64,000 bases of DNA from NCBI RefSeq assembly GCF_001429065.1, contig NZ_LMIB01000001.1, forward strand, positions 266,158 through 330,157. The letters run 5' to 3'. Numbering within the stretch: the first letter of the stretch is position 1; each line of letters opens with the position of its first letter. The notes beneath the pieces are model-generated. The model ran no database searches. It was not told the origin of the DNA and saw nothing but the letters and a program-made list of their open reading frames with translations. A program made the translations under genes and the position numbers. Of the stretch, positions 45,047 to 54,505 are shown one piece after another. The stretch is from Sphingomonas sp. Root710. GTDB lineage: Bacteria; Pseudomonadota; Alphaproteobacteria; Sphingomonadales; Sphingomonadaceae.

Positions 45047-46117
45047 TCAGGCCGAGCCTGGCATCCTCGTCGCTCGCAACGGACTGTTCCGGCGAACGTC
45101 GAGCGGACGAAAGCCATGATGCTGCCGGAACGCCGTGGAAAAGCTGCTTTGCCGTGAATAACCCACCTGATCTGCGATCTCGGACAAAGGCGAATCGGTG
45201 TCCGTTAGCAAAAGGCGGGCATGCTCCATGCGCAGCTTATGAATATATTCGAAGATCGTTTCGCCAAACAATATTCGGAAACCTTCGGACAATTTTGAGC
45301 GGTTGGTTGCAAACTGGCGACACAGCGCCGGGATAGTGATGGGCTGGCGGAAATCACTTTCCAAGGCCGTGCGCACCGCGTGCAGCATATCGATATCGCG
45401 CGCTTTGAGTGAAAAGCTCGGCCCGATGAACTGATCTCGCGACGTTAATTCGTGGAAGGACAGACAGATAAGGTCGAGCACCTTCGCCTCGACATGGATT
45501 TGTTGCAGCCATGGACTGAAACCGGGGCGATCCAGATCGCCCAGGGCCTCCTTCATCCGCAAGCTCAGCGGCAACTCATCGCACAAGAAATCGGAATCCG
45601 CACAGTCGAAGTAGCGCCGCGCCGGTTTAGGCAGTTCATCCGATGAGGTCCGAAGGAGATCCAGTATCGCGCTGCGGCGGCAGGCGATCGTCAGCGACAC
45701 CTCTCGAACCCCCGCAGCGAAGCAATCGTCCTTGACCAGGCCTTCGGGATGATAGGCGATGACGCTACGGCCGGTTTCCAGAAGCGTGTCAGGACGCCCT
45801 GCAAAGCGCAGGACGTTGCGGCCGTTCAACTTATAATGGAATTTGAGAAAATCCTGACCGACGGCCGGGCCACTCGCGTCGCGCCGAAACTCATAATCGC
45901 ATCGCATGATGCGCATGTCGCCGGGCAGGGCGGCTATGTGGCGGCTTCCTTCGCCATATTCCTCGTCGACCCTATTATGGACGTGCCCGTCGATAATCTC
46001 ACGACTGGCGAAGGGCAGGGTCGGAAACGCGCTGTCCACGCACGCAGGATCGCCTACGATCGACGCGAAAGCGTCGTCCGTTCCACGGGTCAGTGAAGGT
46101 GGTCGATCTGCGTCCAA
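45047..46117 (-). CDS. AraC-family transcriptional regulator
   Basis: The 356-aa protein has a long effector domain and a C-terminal double helix-turn-helix: IPALCRQFATNRSKLSEGFR, ETIFEYIHKLRMEHARLLL, LSEIADQVGYSRQSSFSTAFR. The domain resembles the PchR-type group (N-terminal domain with FHYKLNGRNVLRF). It probably controls the PQQ dehydrogenase gene immediately downstream or the ALDH upstream. The start appears to be TTG at 46117 with GGGGAGCGGTAG before it. Confidence 0.88.
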   Translation of the reverse strand: MDADRPPSLTRGTDDAFASIVGDPACVDSAFPTLPFASREIIDGHVHNRVDEEYGEGSRHIAALPGDMRIMRCDYEFRRDASGPAVGQDFLKFHYKLNGRNVLRFAGRPDTLLETGRSVIAYHPEGLVKDDCFAAGVREVSLTIACRRSAILDLLRTSSDELPKPARRYFDCADSDFLCDELPLSLRMKEALGDLDRPGFSPWLQQIHVEAKVLDLICLSFHELTSRDQFIGPSFSLKARDIDMLHAVRTALESDFRQPITIPALCRQFATNRSKLSEGFRILFGETIFEYIHKLRMEHARLLLTDTDSPLSEIADQVGYSRQSSFSTAFRQHHGFRPLDVRRNSPLRATRMPGSA

Positions 46118-46302
46118 CTACCGCTCCCCTCGCGAGAAATAGGTGAGTTAAGCCCATCATGTCATGCCCCCCACGCGAAGTCGAGGGCGGTTTCCGGCCA
46201 TCAACGGACCCTCGAAGAGGGAGCTGGCTATGGTCGATTTTGAGCATTCACGAATATGAGTCAGCTTTTCTCCTCTTGTCGAACATTCCCGCGCATGATG
46301 GG

Positions 46303-47841
46303 TCAGCTACGCTGTGTATGGATTTGCACGCTGGTCAGCGCCGTATAGGACAGCAGCCCCTGTCCGCCGCTTTCGACACCGAAGCCTGACTGCCTGTGCG
46401 GTTCCAGCGGTAGCGAACCAAAGGCCGCTCCTGCACTGGGCCGCGGGCAGGCGTTGATCGACAACTCGCCGACGCGCAAACTCCGCATAACCTCATGCAT
46501 ACGGGAGACGTCGGTGGTCCATACCGTCGCCGACAAGCCATAATCCGTTGCATTGGCCAGGCGCATTGCCTCTGACACAGTGTCGAAGCCCATCACGCTC
46601 AGCACCGGCCCGAAGATTTCCTCCCGCGCAATCACCATATCGCTGGTAACCTCATCGAAGATCGTCGGTTCGACGTAATAGCCGCCGCTTTCCTCCAGGA
46701 TCGGCCTACCGCCATATACCAGGCTCGCGCCGTGCGACCGGCCGTGATCGACGTAGGCAAGGACCTTGTCCATCTGGAGCTTGCTTATCAATGGGCCGAA
46801 ATTGGCATCGGGATCGAGCGGATGGCCGGGACGAAGAGCTTCGATGATTTGCGCGAGCTTGTCGATCAATCGAGCTTTAATGGAGTTGTGGACGATCAGG
46901 CGCGTTCCCGCGGTGCAAACTTGCCCCTGATTCCAGAACATGCGGCCAAACACGCCTTGGGCGACGGCGTCGAGATCTTCGAAATCGGGAAAAACGATGT
47001 TCGCAGATTTGCCGCCGCATTCGAGCAGCAATCGCTTCATATTGGATGCGCCCGCCGCCTGCATGATCCGCTTCCCCGTCGCACTGGACCCGGTGAAGGA
47101 AATCATGTCCACGTCGTGGTGAAGCGCCAATGCGTTGCCGACCGTAGCACCGATCCCGGGCACTATGTTCAGAACGCCGGCGGGAACCCCCGCTTCGATC
47201 GCCAATTCGCCGATCCTGAGCGCCGACAGCGAGGAGAGTTCCGACGGCTTGAGGACAAGGCTGTTCCCCGTTGCCAGGGCAGGGGCAATTTTCTGGACCG
47301 CGAGCACGGTTGGAAAATTCCAGCCGATACTCCCCGCGATCACTCCGCGCGGCGAACGAGTCACGACGGCAAGGCTGCTGTCGTCCACGAACGACGATTG
47401 CCCGAAGATCTTGTCGACACTTTCGGCGCAGTAGCGCACGATACCGACCGACAGGGGGAGATCGATCGACAGAGCGTCGTTGATCGGTTTGCCTACCTCG
47501 ATGGCGTCAAGAAGCGCGATCTCCTGGCTATTGGCTTCTATCAGATCAGCCAGCGTCAGCAGGATCGTCTTGCGTTCCGAAAGTGGCAAGCCCTGCCAAC
47601 GCCGATCTTCGAACGCGCGGCGGGCGCTCGCCACCGCTTTATCGACGTCCTGCTGGGCACCCTCGGGAAGCTGGTGAAGAACCTCGCCATCGGCGGGATT
47701 ATATTTGGTGAAGGACGCTTCGGACCCGCTGTCGATATATTCGCCTTCGATAAACGGCGAAATAAGGGAAGAGAGAGCGGCTGCTCTCTCTTCCCAATCC
47801 TCTTTATTAACGTTGTCCATGTCCTGCTTCGCATTCACCAT
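46303..47841 (-). CDS. Aldehyde dehydrogenase 2
   Basis: The 512-aa protein has GWNFPTVLAVQKIAPALATG, SFTGSSATGKRIM, LLLECGGKSANIV (catalytic Glu region), NQGQVCTAGTRLIV (catalytic Cys) and an end of the ALDH type. It could oxidise the aldehyde produced by the PQQ alcohol dehydrogenase. Its ATG follows three bases after the stop of TonB receptor 3, so both are on one transcript. It is only moderately similar to aldehyde dehydrogenase 1. Confidence 0.93.
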   Translation of the reverse strand: MVNAKQDMDNVNKEDWEERAAALSSLISPFIEGEYIDSGSEASFTKYNPADGEVLHQLPEGAQQDVDKAVASARRAFEDRRWQGLPLSERKTILLTLADLIEANSQEIALLDAIEVGKPINDALSIDLPLSVGIVRYCAESVDKIFGQSSFVDDSSLAVVTRSPRGVIAGSIGWNFPTVLAVQKIAPALATGNSLVLKPSELSSLSALRIGELAIEAGVPAGVLNIVPGIGATVGNALALHHDVDMISFTGSSATGKRIMQAAGASNMKRLLLECGGKSANIVFPDFEDLDAVAQGVFGRMFWNQGQVCTAGTRLIVHNSIKARLIDKLAQIIEALRPGHPLDPDANFGPLISKLQMDKVLAYVDHGRSHGASLVYGGRPILEESGGYYVEPTIFDEVTSDMVIAREEIFGPVLSVMGFDTVSEAMRLANATDYGLSATVWTTDVSRMHEVMRSLRVGELSINACPRPSAGAAFGSLPLEPHRQSGFGVESGGQGLLSYTALTSVQIHTQRS

Positions 47842-47844
47842 GAA

Positions 47845-50175
47845 TTAAAATTTCTTGCTGACCTGGAGGCCGATCTCACGAGGACGGTTGCGGAAGACAA
47901 CGTCACCAAAGATGTCGTTCTGCGCGCCGGTGTCACCCAGCTTGTTGAACACGTTATTCACGTACAGCTGGGTTTCCCAGCCGCCGTCGTCCTGCGCCAC
48001 GCCGAAATGCGCATTGACGAGCGTGAAATCGCCAAGGTCGCGGTTCTTCAGGGTGCCGTTGTAAATCTGCGTCGAGAAATAGGATTTATAGGTGCTGACA
48101 TAGCTGGCATCGACACGAACGAACGCACTCATCGTGGCGTTGATGCTCTTTTCGTAATCGGCGGAACCCGAAAGCGTAAACTTCGGCACACCGAGCAGGC
48201 GATCACCCGCAACACCACCTGTGGTGGGCGCTGCCGCCAGCAGCTTGGCATCGGTATAGGCGCCGTTCACGCTAAGCGTGAGGCCATCGGCCACACGGGC
48301 CGTCACCGACGCCTCGGCGCCTCGGATTCGCGCCTTCGATGCGGTGTCGAAAATCGTGAACCCGCAGGTCAACGGGTTGCGAAGTTGGATATCCTTCCAG
48401 TCGATTTGATACGCCGAACCATTGAACTGCACCCGGCGATCCGGCGTGCTGCCTTTCAGGCCCAGCTCGTAACTCCACAGCGAGTCCGACTTGAATCCCG
48501 CAATGTCGTTGGGATTGAAGCCGATCTGTTGGAATTCGGCCAGACATTGCGGGTTGGTCGACACCGGCTGGTTAAATCCGCCGGGGCGGAAACCCTTGGC
48601 GACCGTCGCGTAGACGAGCAGGTCGGGGTTCGCCTGGAAAGACAGCGTCGCCTTCGGATTGAAGCCATCCTCCTTCAGGCTTGCCTGGCGGAAGGCAGCA
48701 TCGGCGGTGACGAAGATTGCCAGAGGGTTGGCAACGAACAGCGAATGCTGGCTGATGTCGAAGTAGCGGCCACCGACCGTGAGATCCAGCTGGTCCGTGA
48801 AGGAGTATGTCGCCTCGCCGAACAAGGCCAGCTGGCGCAAGTCCTGATCAACGATCGCTGAGTAGAAATTAAGGTCCGTAACCCCCGTGACCGGTGACAC
48901 GAACGGATCTTTGCCAACGAGGGCGGCCGGCGTTCCGTTACGGGCGAGGTAAGCGGCAAAGCCGGCCCATGGCCCATCCTGCGTGAAACGTTTGACCTGC
49001 TTCGAATAATAAGCGCCGACGATATATTTGAGGGGGCCGCTATCATCCGAGGCAAGGCGCAGTTCCTGCGCGAACTCATGATAGCCCTGCCGATTGTAAA
49101 GGCCGATGCCGGGGGCAGGCTCCGCGAAGCCCGATACGATCGAGACGTAGCTGCGGCCCAGCGGGGTCAGGTCACGAAAGCCCAGATCCCGCCGATCGAG
49201 GTAGGATGTCGAGGAGGTAACCGTCGCACCACCGACATCGACCGACACAACGCCGTTGATGATGTCCATGTTGCTCGTGCTGCGCGGTTCGACGAGATAA
49301 GCCGAAGTGAGGTTCGCACCCCGTGGTACCGCATTCAGACCATGAACATTTACATCGCGATGGATATATTTGAGGGCAATGTCGACGGTTTCGGTGGGCT
49401 TATAGAGCAGCGTTCCGCGTACCAGCCAGCTCGTGTCGTCATTATAGTTCTTTTTGCTGAAATCGGGCGACACGTTATCGATATATCCGCCAGTTTTGCG
49501 GTAGGTTCCAACGATACGGACGGCCATCTTATCCGTGGCGATCGGCAGATTGACGACCGCATCACCGCCATAGGACATGTCGCCGGACCGGGTCGTCGAC
49601 ACTCGCGCCTGGGCTTCGCCCTCAACACGGTCGAGCTTCGGCGCCTTGGTGATGAAGCGGATCGTGCCGCCCATCGAACCCGCACCGTACAGCGTGCCTT
49701 GCGGCCCTTTCAGAACTTCGATCCGTTCGATGTCGAACAAATTGAGGTCGGGCGAAGCGTTGTTTTCGTTGTTCGTGCCGCCGGGACTGGTGAGCGAGAC
49801 GTCATCCAGATAGACACCGACCGTTTCCTGCGGCTCGGACTCGGAAGACCCGGAAACACCACGGATGCGGACTTTCTTCTGGTTGGGCCCCGTGTCGAAC
49901 ACGGCGAGGCCCGGCATCGCCTGAGCATAATCCTGCACGCTTTGGGCGCCCGTCCGCTGAAGCGTATCGGACGAAACCGCCGAAATGCTGGCGGGAACTT
50001 TCTGGAGCGACTCCGCGCCACGCTTATTGGCCGTGACGACGATGTCGCCCAGACCGCCCGAATCCTCGGTATTGGCGCTCTGTGCGAGCGCGGTAGAAGA
50101 CAGGCCCGCCATCAAGAGTCCTACGCTCACTGAAAGCCGACGCGATCCAACAATAGACTTGCAGAAAACTGTCAT
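47845..50175 (-). CDS. TonB-dependent outer-membrane receptor 3
   Basis: The 776-aa protein has a signal peptide (VSVGLLMAGLSSTALAQ), LGDIVVTANKRGAESLQKVP as TonB-box/plug start, IEVLKGPQGTLYGAGSMGG, and a barrel ending in LQVSKKF. It differs from receptors 1 and 2 in the plug (QKVPASISAVS, GAGSMGGTIRFI), so it belongs to another subgroup. The gene is followed directly by aldehyde dehydrogenase 2. The ligand is unknown. Confidence 0.93.
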   Translation of the reverse strand: MTVFCKSIVGSRRLSVSVGLLMAGLSSTALAQSANTEDSGGLGDIVVTANKRGAESLQKVPASISAVSSDTLQRTGAQSVQDYAQAMPGLAVFDTGPNQKKVRIRGVSGSSESEPQETVGVYLDDVSLTSPGGTNNENNASPDLNLFDIERIEVLKGPQGTLYGAGSMGGTIRFITKAPKLDRVEGEAQARVSTTRSGDMSYGGDAVVNLPIATDKMAVRIVGTYRKTGGYIDNVSPDFSKKNYNDDTSWLVRGTLLYKPTETVDIALKYIHRDVNVHGLNAVPRGANLTSAYLVEPRSTSNMDIINGVVSVDVGGATVTSSTSYLDRRDLGFRDLTPLGRSYVSIVSGFAEPAPGIGLYNRQGYHEFAQELRLASDDSGPLKYIVGAYYSKQVKRFTQDGPWAGFAAYLARNGTPAALVGKDPFVSPVTGVTDLNFYSAIVDQDLRQLALFGEATYSFTDQLDLTVGGRYFDISQHSLFVANPLAIFVTADAAFRQASLKEDGFNPKATLSFQANPDLLVYATVAKGFRPGGFNQPVSTNPQCLAEFQQIGFNPNDIAGFKSDSLWSYELGLKGSTPDRRVQFNGSAYQIDWKDIQLRNPLTCGFTIFDTASKARIRGAEASVTARVADGLTLSVNGAYTDAKLLAAAPTTGGVAGDRLLGVPKFTLSGSADYEKSINATMSAFVRVDASYVSTYKSYFSTQIYNGTLKNRDLGDFTLVNAHFGVAQDDGGWETQLYVNNVFNKLGDTGAQNDIFGDVVFRNRPREIGLQVSKKF

Positions 50176-50227
50176 AAAAATCCCCTATGTTGCTCTCCAG
50201 GCGGCGTCGCTGTTCTTTTCAAGGCTT

Positions 50228-50300
50228 TGCTTAGCCGAGCGGTCGATGGATGTTTTCGGCGAACGGCAGAGTTTTGTTTGCCAGCGTCAGCAAGCCTTCC
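50228..50300. repeat. 73-bp duplicated element, copy A
   Basis: This stretch matches 53156-53228 without gaps; by hand alignment 62 of 73 bases agree. On the minus strand both copies read the same kind of peptide tail (LLTLANKTLPFAENI here) ending in TAA. The element lies just upstream of TonB receptor 3. It appears to be the end of a lost gene present twice, or a conserved regulatory site. Confidence 0.6.
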
Positions 50301-50327
50301 TCGTGCAGCTGTGCATGCGGCCAATTG

Positions 50328-51521
50328 TCATTTTGAAGGGTTATGCCGCGGCAATTTGGCCAGGAAATCACCCAGCCGGTCGACCGCCTCCACAAGATCG
50401 TCGGACGATGCGGCGTAAGACAGGCGGACATACCGATCGGCGCCTGAAGGCCCAAAGTCCTTGCCTGGAGTGAGGGCCACATGCGCCTCGTGCAGCGCGC
50501 GCATACAGAAATCCCAGGAGGAGAGGCCGGTCGAACTTACATCGAAATAGACGTAGAATGCGCCGTCCGGGGCGACCGGCACATGCAGGCCGATCCGCTT
50601 GAGTCCATCGAGTATCAAAGTGCGGCGACGTGAAAATTCAGAACGGCGCTCCTCGCAAATCTTCAACGATTCCGGGGTGAAGCAAGCAAGGGCGGCGATT
50701 TGAGAAAGCGTCGGAGGGCAGATGTAGAAATTCTGGGCCATTCGCTCGACGACCGGCACCAACGCATCGGGGACGACGCACCATCCCAGCCTCCATCCGG
50801 TCATGCCGAAATATTTGGAGAAGCTGTTTATGACAATCGCGTCGTCGTCGAAAGCCAGCACTGTCTGCGGCGGCCGGCCATCGCGATCGGGATCACCAAG
50901 GTTGAGATAGATCTCGTCCACGATGCGCCACGCGTCATGCGATCGGGCCCAGTCGCACATCTGCATCAGCTCGCTCTGGAGCACCGACGTACCGGTCGGG
51001 TTGGAGGGCGTTGCGATCATCAAACCGCGCGTTTCCGGCGTCCAATTGGCTTTCAGTGCGTCAATACCGAGCTGGAAGCGCGACGCCGCATCCGTCGCCA
51101 CGAGCTTCACATTGGCACCAAAGCTCGCGAGAAACTGACGGTTACAGGGATAGGAGGGGTCGCCGACGATCACTTCATCGCCAGGGTCTACCAGCGTGGC
51201 CGTAACGAGTAGCAAGGCCGCCGACGCGCCGGCTGTCACGACGATGCGTGACGGGCTGATGTTCACCCCGTGGGTCTGAGCGTAAAAGCCGGCAATCGCT
51301 TTTCGCAGATCGGGCGTACCGAGGGCCGCGGTGTACGGCAATTGCCGTCCGTCCGCGCCGTGCCGGGCGGCTTCGAGCACCGCAGGCGGTGCGCCGAAAT
51401 CCGGCTCCCCGAGGTTCAGCCTGATCACCCTTGCACCGTCCGCCTCGAGAGCGGCTGCGTGCTTACCGAACTCCATTGCGTAAAACGGTGCAATAGACGC
51501 TGCGCGCTCCGAAAATCTCAT
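50328..51521 (-). CDS. Class I/II pyridoxal-phosphate aminotransferase
   Basis: The 397-aa protein has the aspartate-aminotransferase fold: LNLGEPDFGAPP, VVTAGASAALLLV, ATPSNPTGTSV, the acid residue in WRIVDEIYLNL, INSFSKYFGMTGWRLGW with the PLP Lys, and DRYVRLSYAAS with the carboxylate-binding Arg. The amino donor and acceptor are unknown. ATG at 51521 is chosen over an in-frame TTG six bases upstream. With the adjacent ArgE-like deacylase it suggests processing of an amino acid-like compound. Confidence 0.9.
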   Translation of the reverse strand: MRFSERAASIAPFYAMEFGKHAAALEADGARVIRLNLGEPDFGAPPAVLEAARHGADGRQLPYTAALGTPDLRKAIAGFYAQTHGVNISPSRIVVTAGASAALLLVTATLVDPGDEVIVGDPSYPCNRQFLASFGANVKLVATDAASRFQLGIDALKANWTPETRGLMIATPSNPTGTSVLQSELMQMCDWARSHDAWRIVDEIYLNLGDPDRDGRPPQTVLAFDDDAIVINSFSKYFGMTGWRLGWCVVPDALVPVVERMAQNFYICPPTLSQIAALACFTPESLKICEERRSEFSRRRTLILDGLKRIGLHVPVAPDGAFYVYFDVSSTGLSSWDFCMRALHEAHVALTPGKDFGPSGADRYVRLSYAASSDDLVEAVDRLGDFLAKLPRHNPSK

Positions 51522-51742
51522 GGGCAATCTCTCAATCTCTGGATATTATCGCCCGCGCAATTCTGGAAGAATTGCAGCCCGGATATCGTAAATAGAAACG
51601 AGCACAGACTATGCTGAGCTCGGGCTGATGGGCTCGATCATCTGGCATTGGAAAACAAAATCTTATGCAATTACATTGGCAGGACACGCTTGATGAAGAT
51701 GTCGAATATTCGAATACGTCGAGGATAAGTGCAGCGCGAATA

Positions 51743-52933
51743 TTATGAGAGCGCCTCTGCCGCCGGGTGTGACATTTCGGTGAAAAGGCGAGCCATGAAG
51801 CGCATGCACTTCTCGATTTCGCGAACTTCGATAAACTCGTCGGGCTGATGCCCTTGCTCCATTGATCCCGGCCCGCAAAGGATGGTTGAAAAGCCGGCGC
51901 GCTGGAACTGACCGGCCTCGGCCCCGTAGGACACGGTCGTCATGTCGGCATTGTCTCCGCCGATTTTGCGTACCAACGCTTCAGCTTCTCCGCCGCTGAC
52001 GCGCGCAAGCGACGGGACCATAGCCTTCGGTTCGATGACAATCACCGCGTCAGGATGGCTCAGGCGAATCTTCTCCACCTCGTCGTAGAAGGGTGCAAGG
52101 ATCTCATCGGCGTCATGTTCCGGCAAACACCGCAGGTCGAACGCGAAGCTGGCGTCGGCAGCCAATATGTTGACGGCGGTGCCGCCCTGCATCAGTCCGA
52201 TCGTAAGAGTCGAAAAAGGCGGCGTAAAATCGTCGTTATGATGCTCAGGGGAGGCCAGGCGATCAGCGATCTGGATCAATATGTTCATCAGCCGGATCCC
52301 GAGCGTATTCGCTGAAAGGCCCTGATGAACTGCGCTGGAATGCGCTGGAATCCCGACAATGCCGACATTGTATATATGCACGCTCTTGTGGCTGCCCACG
52401 ACGCCCATGGACGTCGGCTCGCCAATGACGGCGACTGCCGGAAGGGCAATATTGGAGCGGATATGCTCGATCAGGCGCGGCGCACCAAGACACCCGATCT
52501 CTTCGTCATAGCTGAAGGCGAGATAGACGGGGCGCTGTAACGCAGCCAGGTCGGCAAATTCGAGCGCGGCAAGACTGCAAGCAATAAACGCCTTCATGTC
52601 GGCGGTCCCGCGGCCGTATAGGCGGTCACCACGCGCCGTCATGACGAACGGATCGCTGGTCCATTGCTGGCCTTGGACGGGCACGACGTCAGTATGCCCG
52701 GACAGGATCACCCCGTGCGGGCCAGCAGGTCCTATCGCCGCAAACAGATTGGCCTTTTCTTCCGCATCGTCCCAGATGCGCTTCGACTCGACCCCGAGCT
52801 TCGCCAGATGCGACTCTATATAACCGATCAGCGCCAGATTGCTGTTGCTGGACGTCGTGTCGAAACTGATGAGGTCTGCCAGAATATCAACGGCGCGCAC
52901 GCTGGATGCGGAAAAGGTTTCCAATGCTGTCAA
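51743..52933 (-). CDS. ArgE/DapE-family (acetylornithine deacetylase-like) amidase
   Basis: The 396-aa M20 metallopeptidase-fold protein has SGHTDVVPVQGQQW (metal His/Asp), YGRGTADMKAF, AFSYDEEIGCLGA (catalytic Glu pair), GEPTSMGVVGSHK and a C-terminal GPGSMEQGHQPDEF with the last metal His. It closely follows the ArgE layout, but no other arginine genes are present. It may release an amine from an N-acyl compound. The start is TTG at 52933 with AAAGGAAGCCC before it. Confidence 0.9.
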   Translation of the reverse strand: MTALETFSASSVRAVDILADLISFDTTSSNSNLALIGYIESHLAKLGVESKRIWDDAEEKANLFAAIGPAGPHGVILSGHTDVVPVQGQQWTSDPFVMTARGDRLYGRGTADMKAFIACSLAALEFADLAALQRPVYLAFSYDEEIGCLGAPRLIEHIRSNIALPAVAVIGEPTSMGVVGSHKSVHIYNVGIVGIPAHSSAVHQGLSANTLGIRLMNILIQIADRLASPEHHNDDFTPPFSTLTIGLMQGGTAVNILAADASFAFDLRCLPEHDADEILAPFYDEVEKIRLSHPDAVIVIEPKAMVPSLARVSGGEAEALVRKIGGDNADMTTVSYGAEAGQFQRAGFSTILCGPGSMEQGHQPDEFIEVREIEKCMRFMARLFTEMSHPAAEALS

Positions 52934-53374
52934 AGGGCTTCCTTTCAGCCGTGAGTCTGACCGGTAGTTTCGGTCGATGGTTGATATGCCGCCGCTGGGA
53001 CTGCCAATGAGGTCAGCTTTTAATCCATCAAGGCCGCAAGGGTATATTCGCTAAGCTGAATTGCCGTAAATTCAGTAGTTCCGGCAATGGCTTCCTAGAA
53101 ATAACCATTAGCTTCCTTGCACTGCCAGTCCACACGGCACGAGTTATCTCCAACGTGCTTAGCTGAGCTGTTGGCGGATGTTTTCGGCAAGCGGCAGAGT
53201 TTTGTTCGTCAACGTCAGCAAGCGTTCCGCAAGATGAACATATGCTCGAGTTCATTGCGATCGGGCCGGAGCGTTCATCCGCCAGCCGACGAGGAAATCA
53301 CGCTGTAGCAACAGCTGGTGCCGTGGGAGCTTATTAAAAAAACGCGTTCATTTTCTCTCGCACATTCAGGAGCC
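52934..53374. other. 441-base intergenic stretch with duplicated element copy B
   Basis: No complete gene is seen between the ArgE-like gene and the GlxA-type regulator. The stretch is less GC-rich than its surroundings. At 53156-53228 it contains the second copy of the 73-bp element (listed separately). A minus frame at 53028-53255 shows no family similarity. It should also hold the promoter of the ArgE-like gene. Confidence 0.45.
53156..53228. repeat. 73-bp duplicated element, copy B
   Basis: It is the counterpart of 50228-50300 in the same orientation, with 62 of 73 bases identical by hand. On the minus strand it reads AERLLTLTNKTLPLAENI... and ends in TAA at the same point as copy A. Several differences are synonymous, others change the residue. 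No start or upstream domain is retained beyond about 30 codons. Confidence 0.6.
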
Positions 53375-54340
53375 TTATCCGCCGCGCCAGGCGCGCCGCA
53401 GCGCCTGGGGTGGCTGGCCGTATACTCTGAGAAACGCGCGGCGCATACGCTCTGTGTCCGAGAAACCCACAGCATCGCTGATGCACTCGATGGTCTCCCT
53501 GCCATTTTCGAGACGGGTCCGTGCAGCTTCTACCCGCAGTCTTTCGATGGCCCGAGCAGGTGTCTCGCCCGTCTCAGCCCGGAAGGCGCGGCCGAATTGC
53601 CGCTCGGAAAGTGCGGCTACTTCGGCCAGCTTGCCCACGCTCAACGGTTCGGCAAGATGCTCGCGAGCATAGAGCAAGGCGCGATGGATGCGGTCGGACG
53701 ACGGCTCCAACTCCAGCATGGCCGAGAATTGCGACTGCCCGCCGGGCCGCCGATGATATACGACCAGTTCCTGCGCTACCGCGCGCGACAGGTCGGCCCC
53801 GAAGTCTTCCTCGATAAGCGCCAGCGCCAAATCGATTCCCGCTGTCGCTCCCGCAGAGGACCAGACACGACCATGGCGCACGAATATCTGATCCGGTTCA
53901 ATCCGAGCCGCTGGACATTGCTTTTGCAGTGATGACGCATAGCGCCAATGCGTCGTCGCACGGCGGCCATCGAGCAAGCCGGCGCCACCGAGCACGAACG
54001 CCCCCGTGCATATGCTTGCAACCCGACGCGCGCCCTCATCGAGCCTTTTTACCATGGCGCTGTGAACGTGGTCGGATGCCACCGAGCGCGAGCCATTGCC
54101 GCCTACGACAACCACCGTGTCGAAAATGGTGCCATCCACGGGTTCGGATGCCACGGCCAGTCCTCCGGAACTGGCAATCATGCCGCCCGAAATTGACAAC
54201 GTCCGGAGCCGATATGCCTCTGTCCCAGTCAGTTCGTTCGCGATTTCGAACACCGAAAGCGGACCTGTGAGGTCGATGATCTGAAAATCGGGAAAGATGA
54301 TGAACCCAATATGGAGGGGCGGAGAGCGCTGATCGGTCAT
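53375..54340 (-). CDS. GlxA-type regulator (DJ-1/PfpI sensor plus AraC HTH)
   Basis: The 321-aa protein joins an N-terminal DJ-1/PfpI-like domain (HIGFIIFPDFQIIDLTGPLSV, VVVVGGNGSRSV, ASICTGAFVLGGAGLLDG with Cys111) and a C-terminal AraC domain (KLAEVAALSERQFGRAFRAE, ISDAVGFSDTERMRRAF). GlxA/FtrA relatives control catabolic genes. ATG at 54340 is used; an upstream TTG is in frame. It is divergent from a DJ-1/PfpI enzyme gene that it may regulate. Confidence 0.92.
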   Translation of the reverse strand: MTDQRSPPLHIGFIIFPDFQIIDLTGPLSVFEIANELTGTEAYRLRTLSISGGMIASSGGLAVASEPVDGTIFDTVVVVGGNGSRSVASDHVHSAMVKRLDEGARRVASICTGAFVLGGAGLLDGRRATTHWRYASSLQKQCPAARIEPDQIFVRHGRVWSSAGATAGIDLALALIEEDFGADLSRAVAQELVVYHRRPGGQSQFSAMLELEPSSDRIHRALLYAREHLAEPLSVGKLAEVAALSERQFGRAFRAETGETPARAIERLRVEAARTRLENGRETIECISDAVGFSDTERMRRAFLRVYGQPPQALRRAWRGG

Positions 54341-54505
54341 GGCGGAAAAGGAGGTACCTGTGTCGTTTACGCCATCGTGATTAGGGCCCAATACACTGAG
54401 GTCAACTGTGAATGTGCCGGTGACGACGCTGGTTGGAAGAAGAGGATATCGGTCAACCCATCAAATTGGGCCGTTGACGATTTTTGGAAAAGAATGGGAT
54501 TCATC

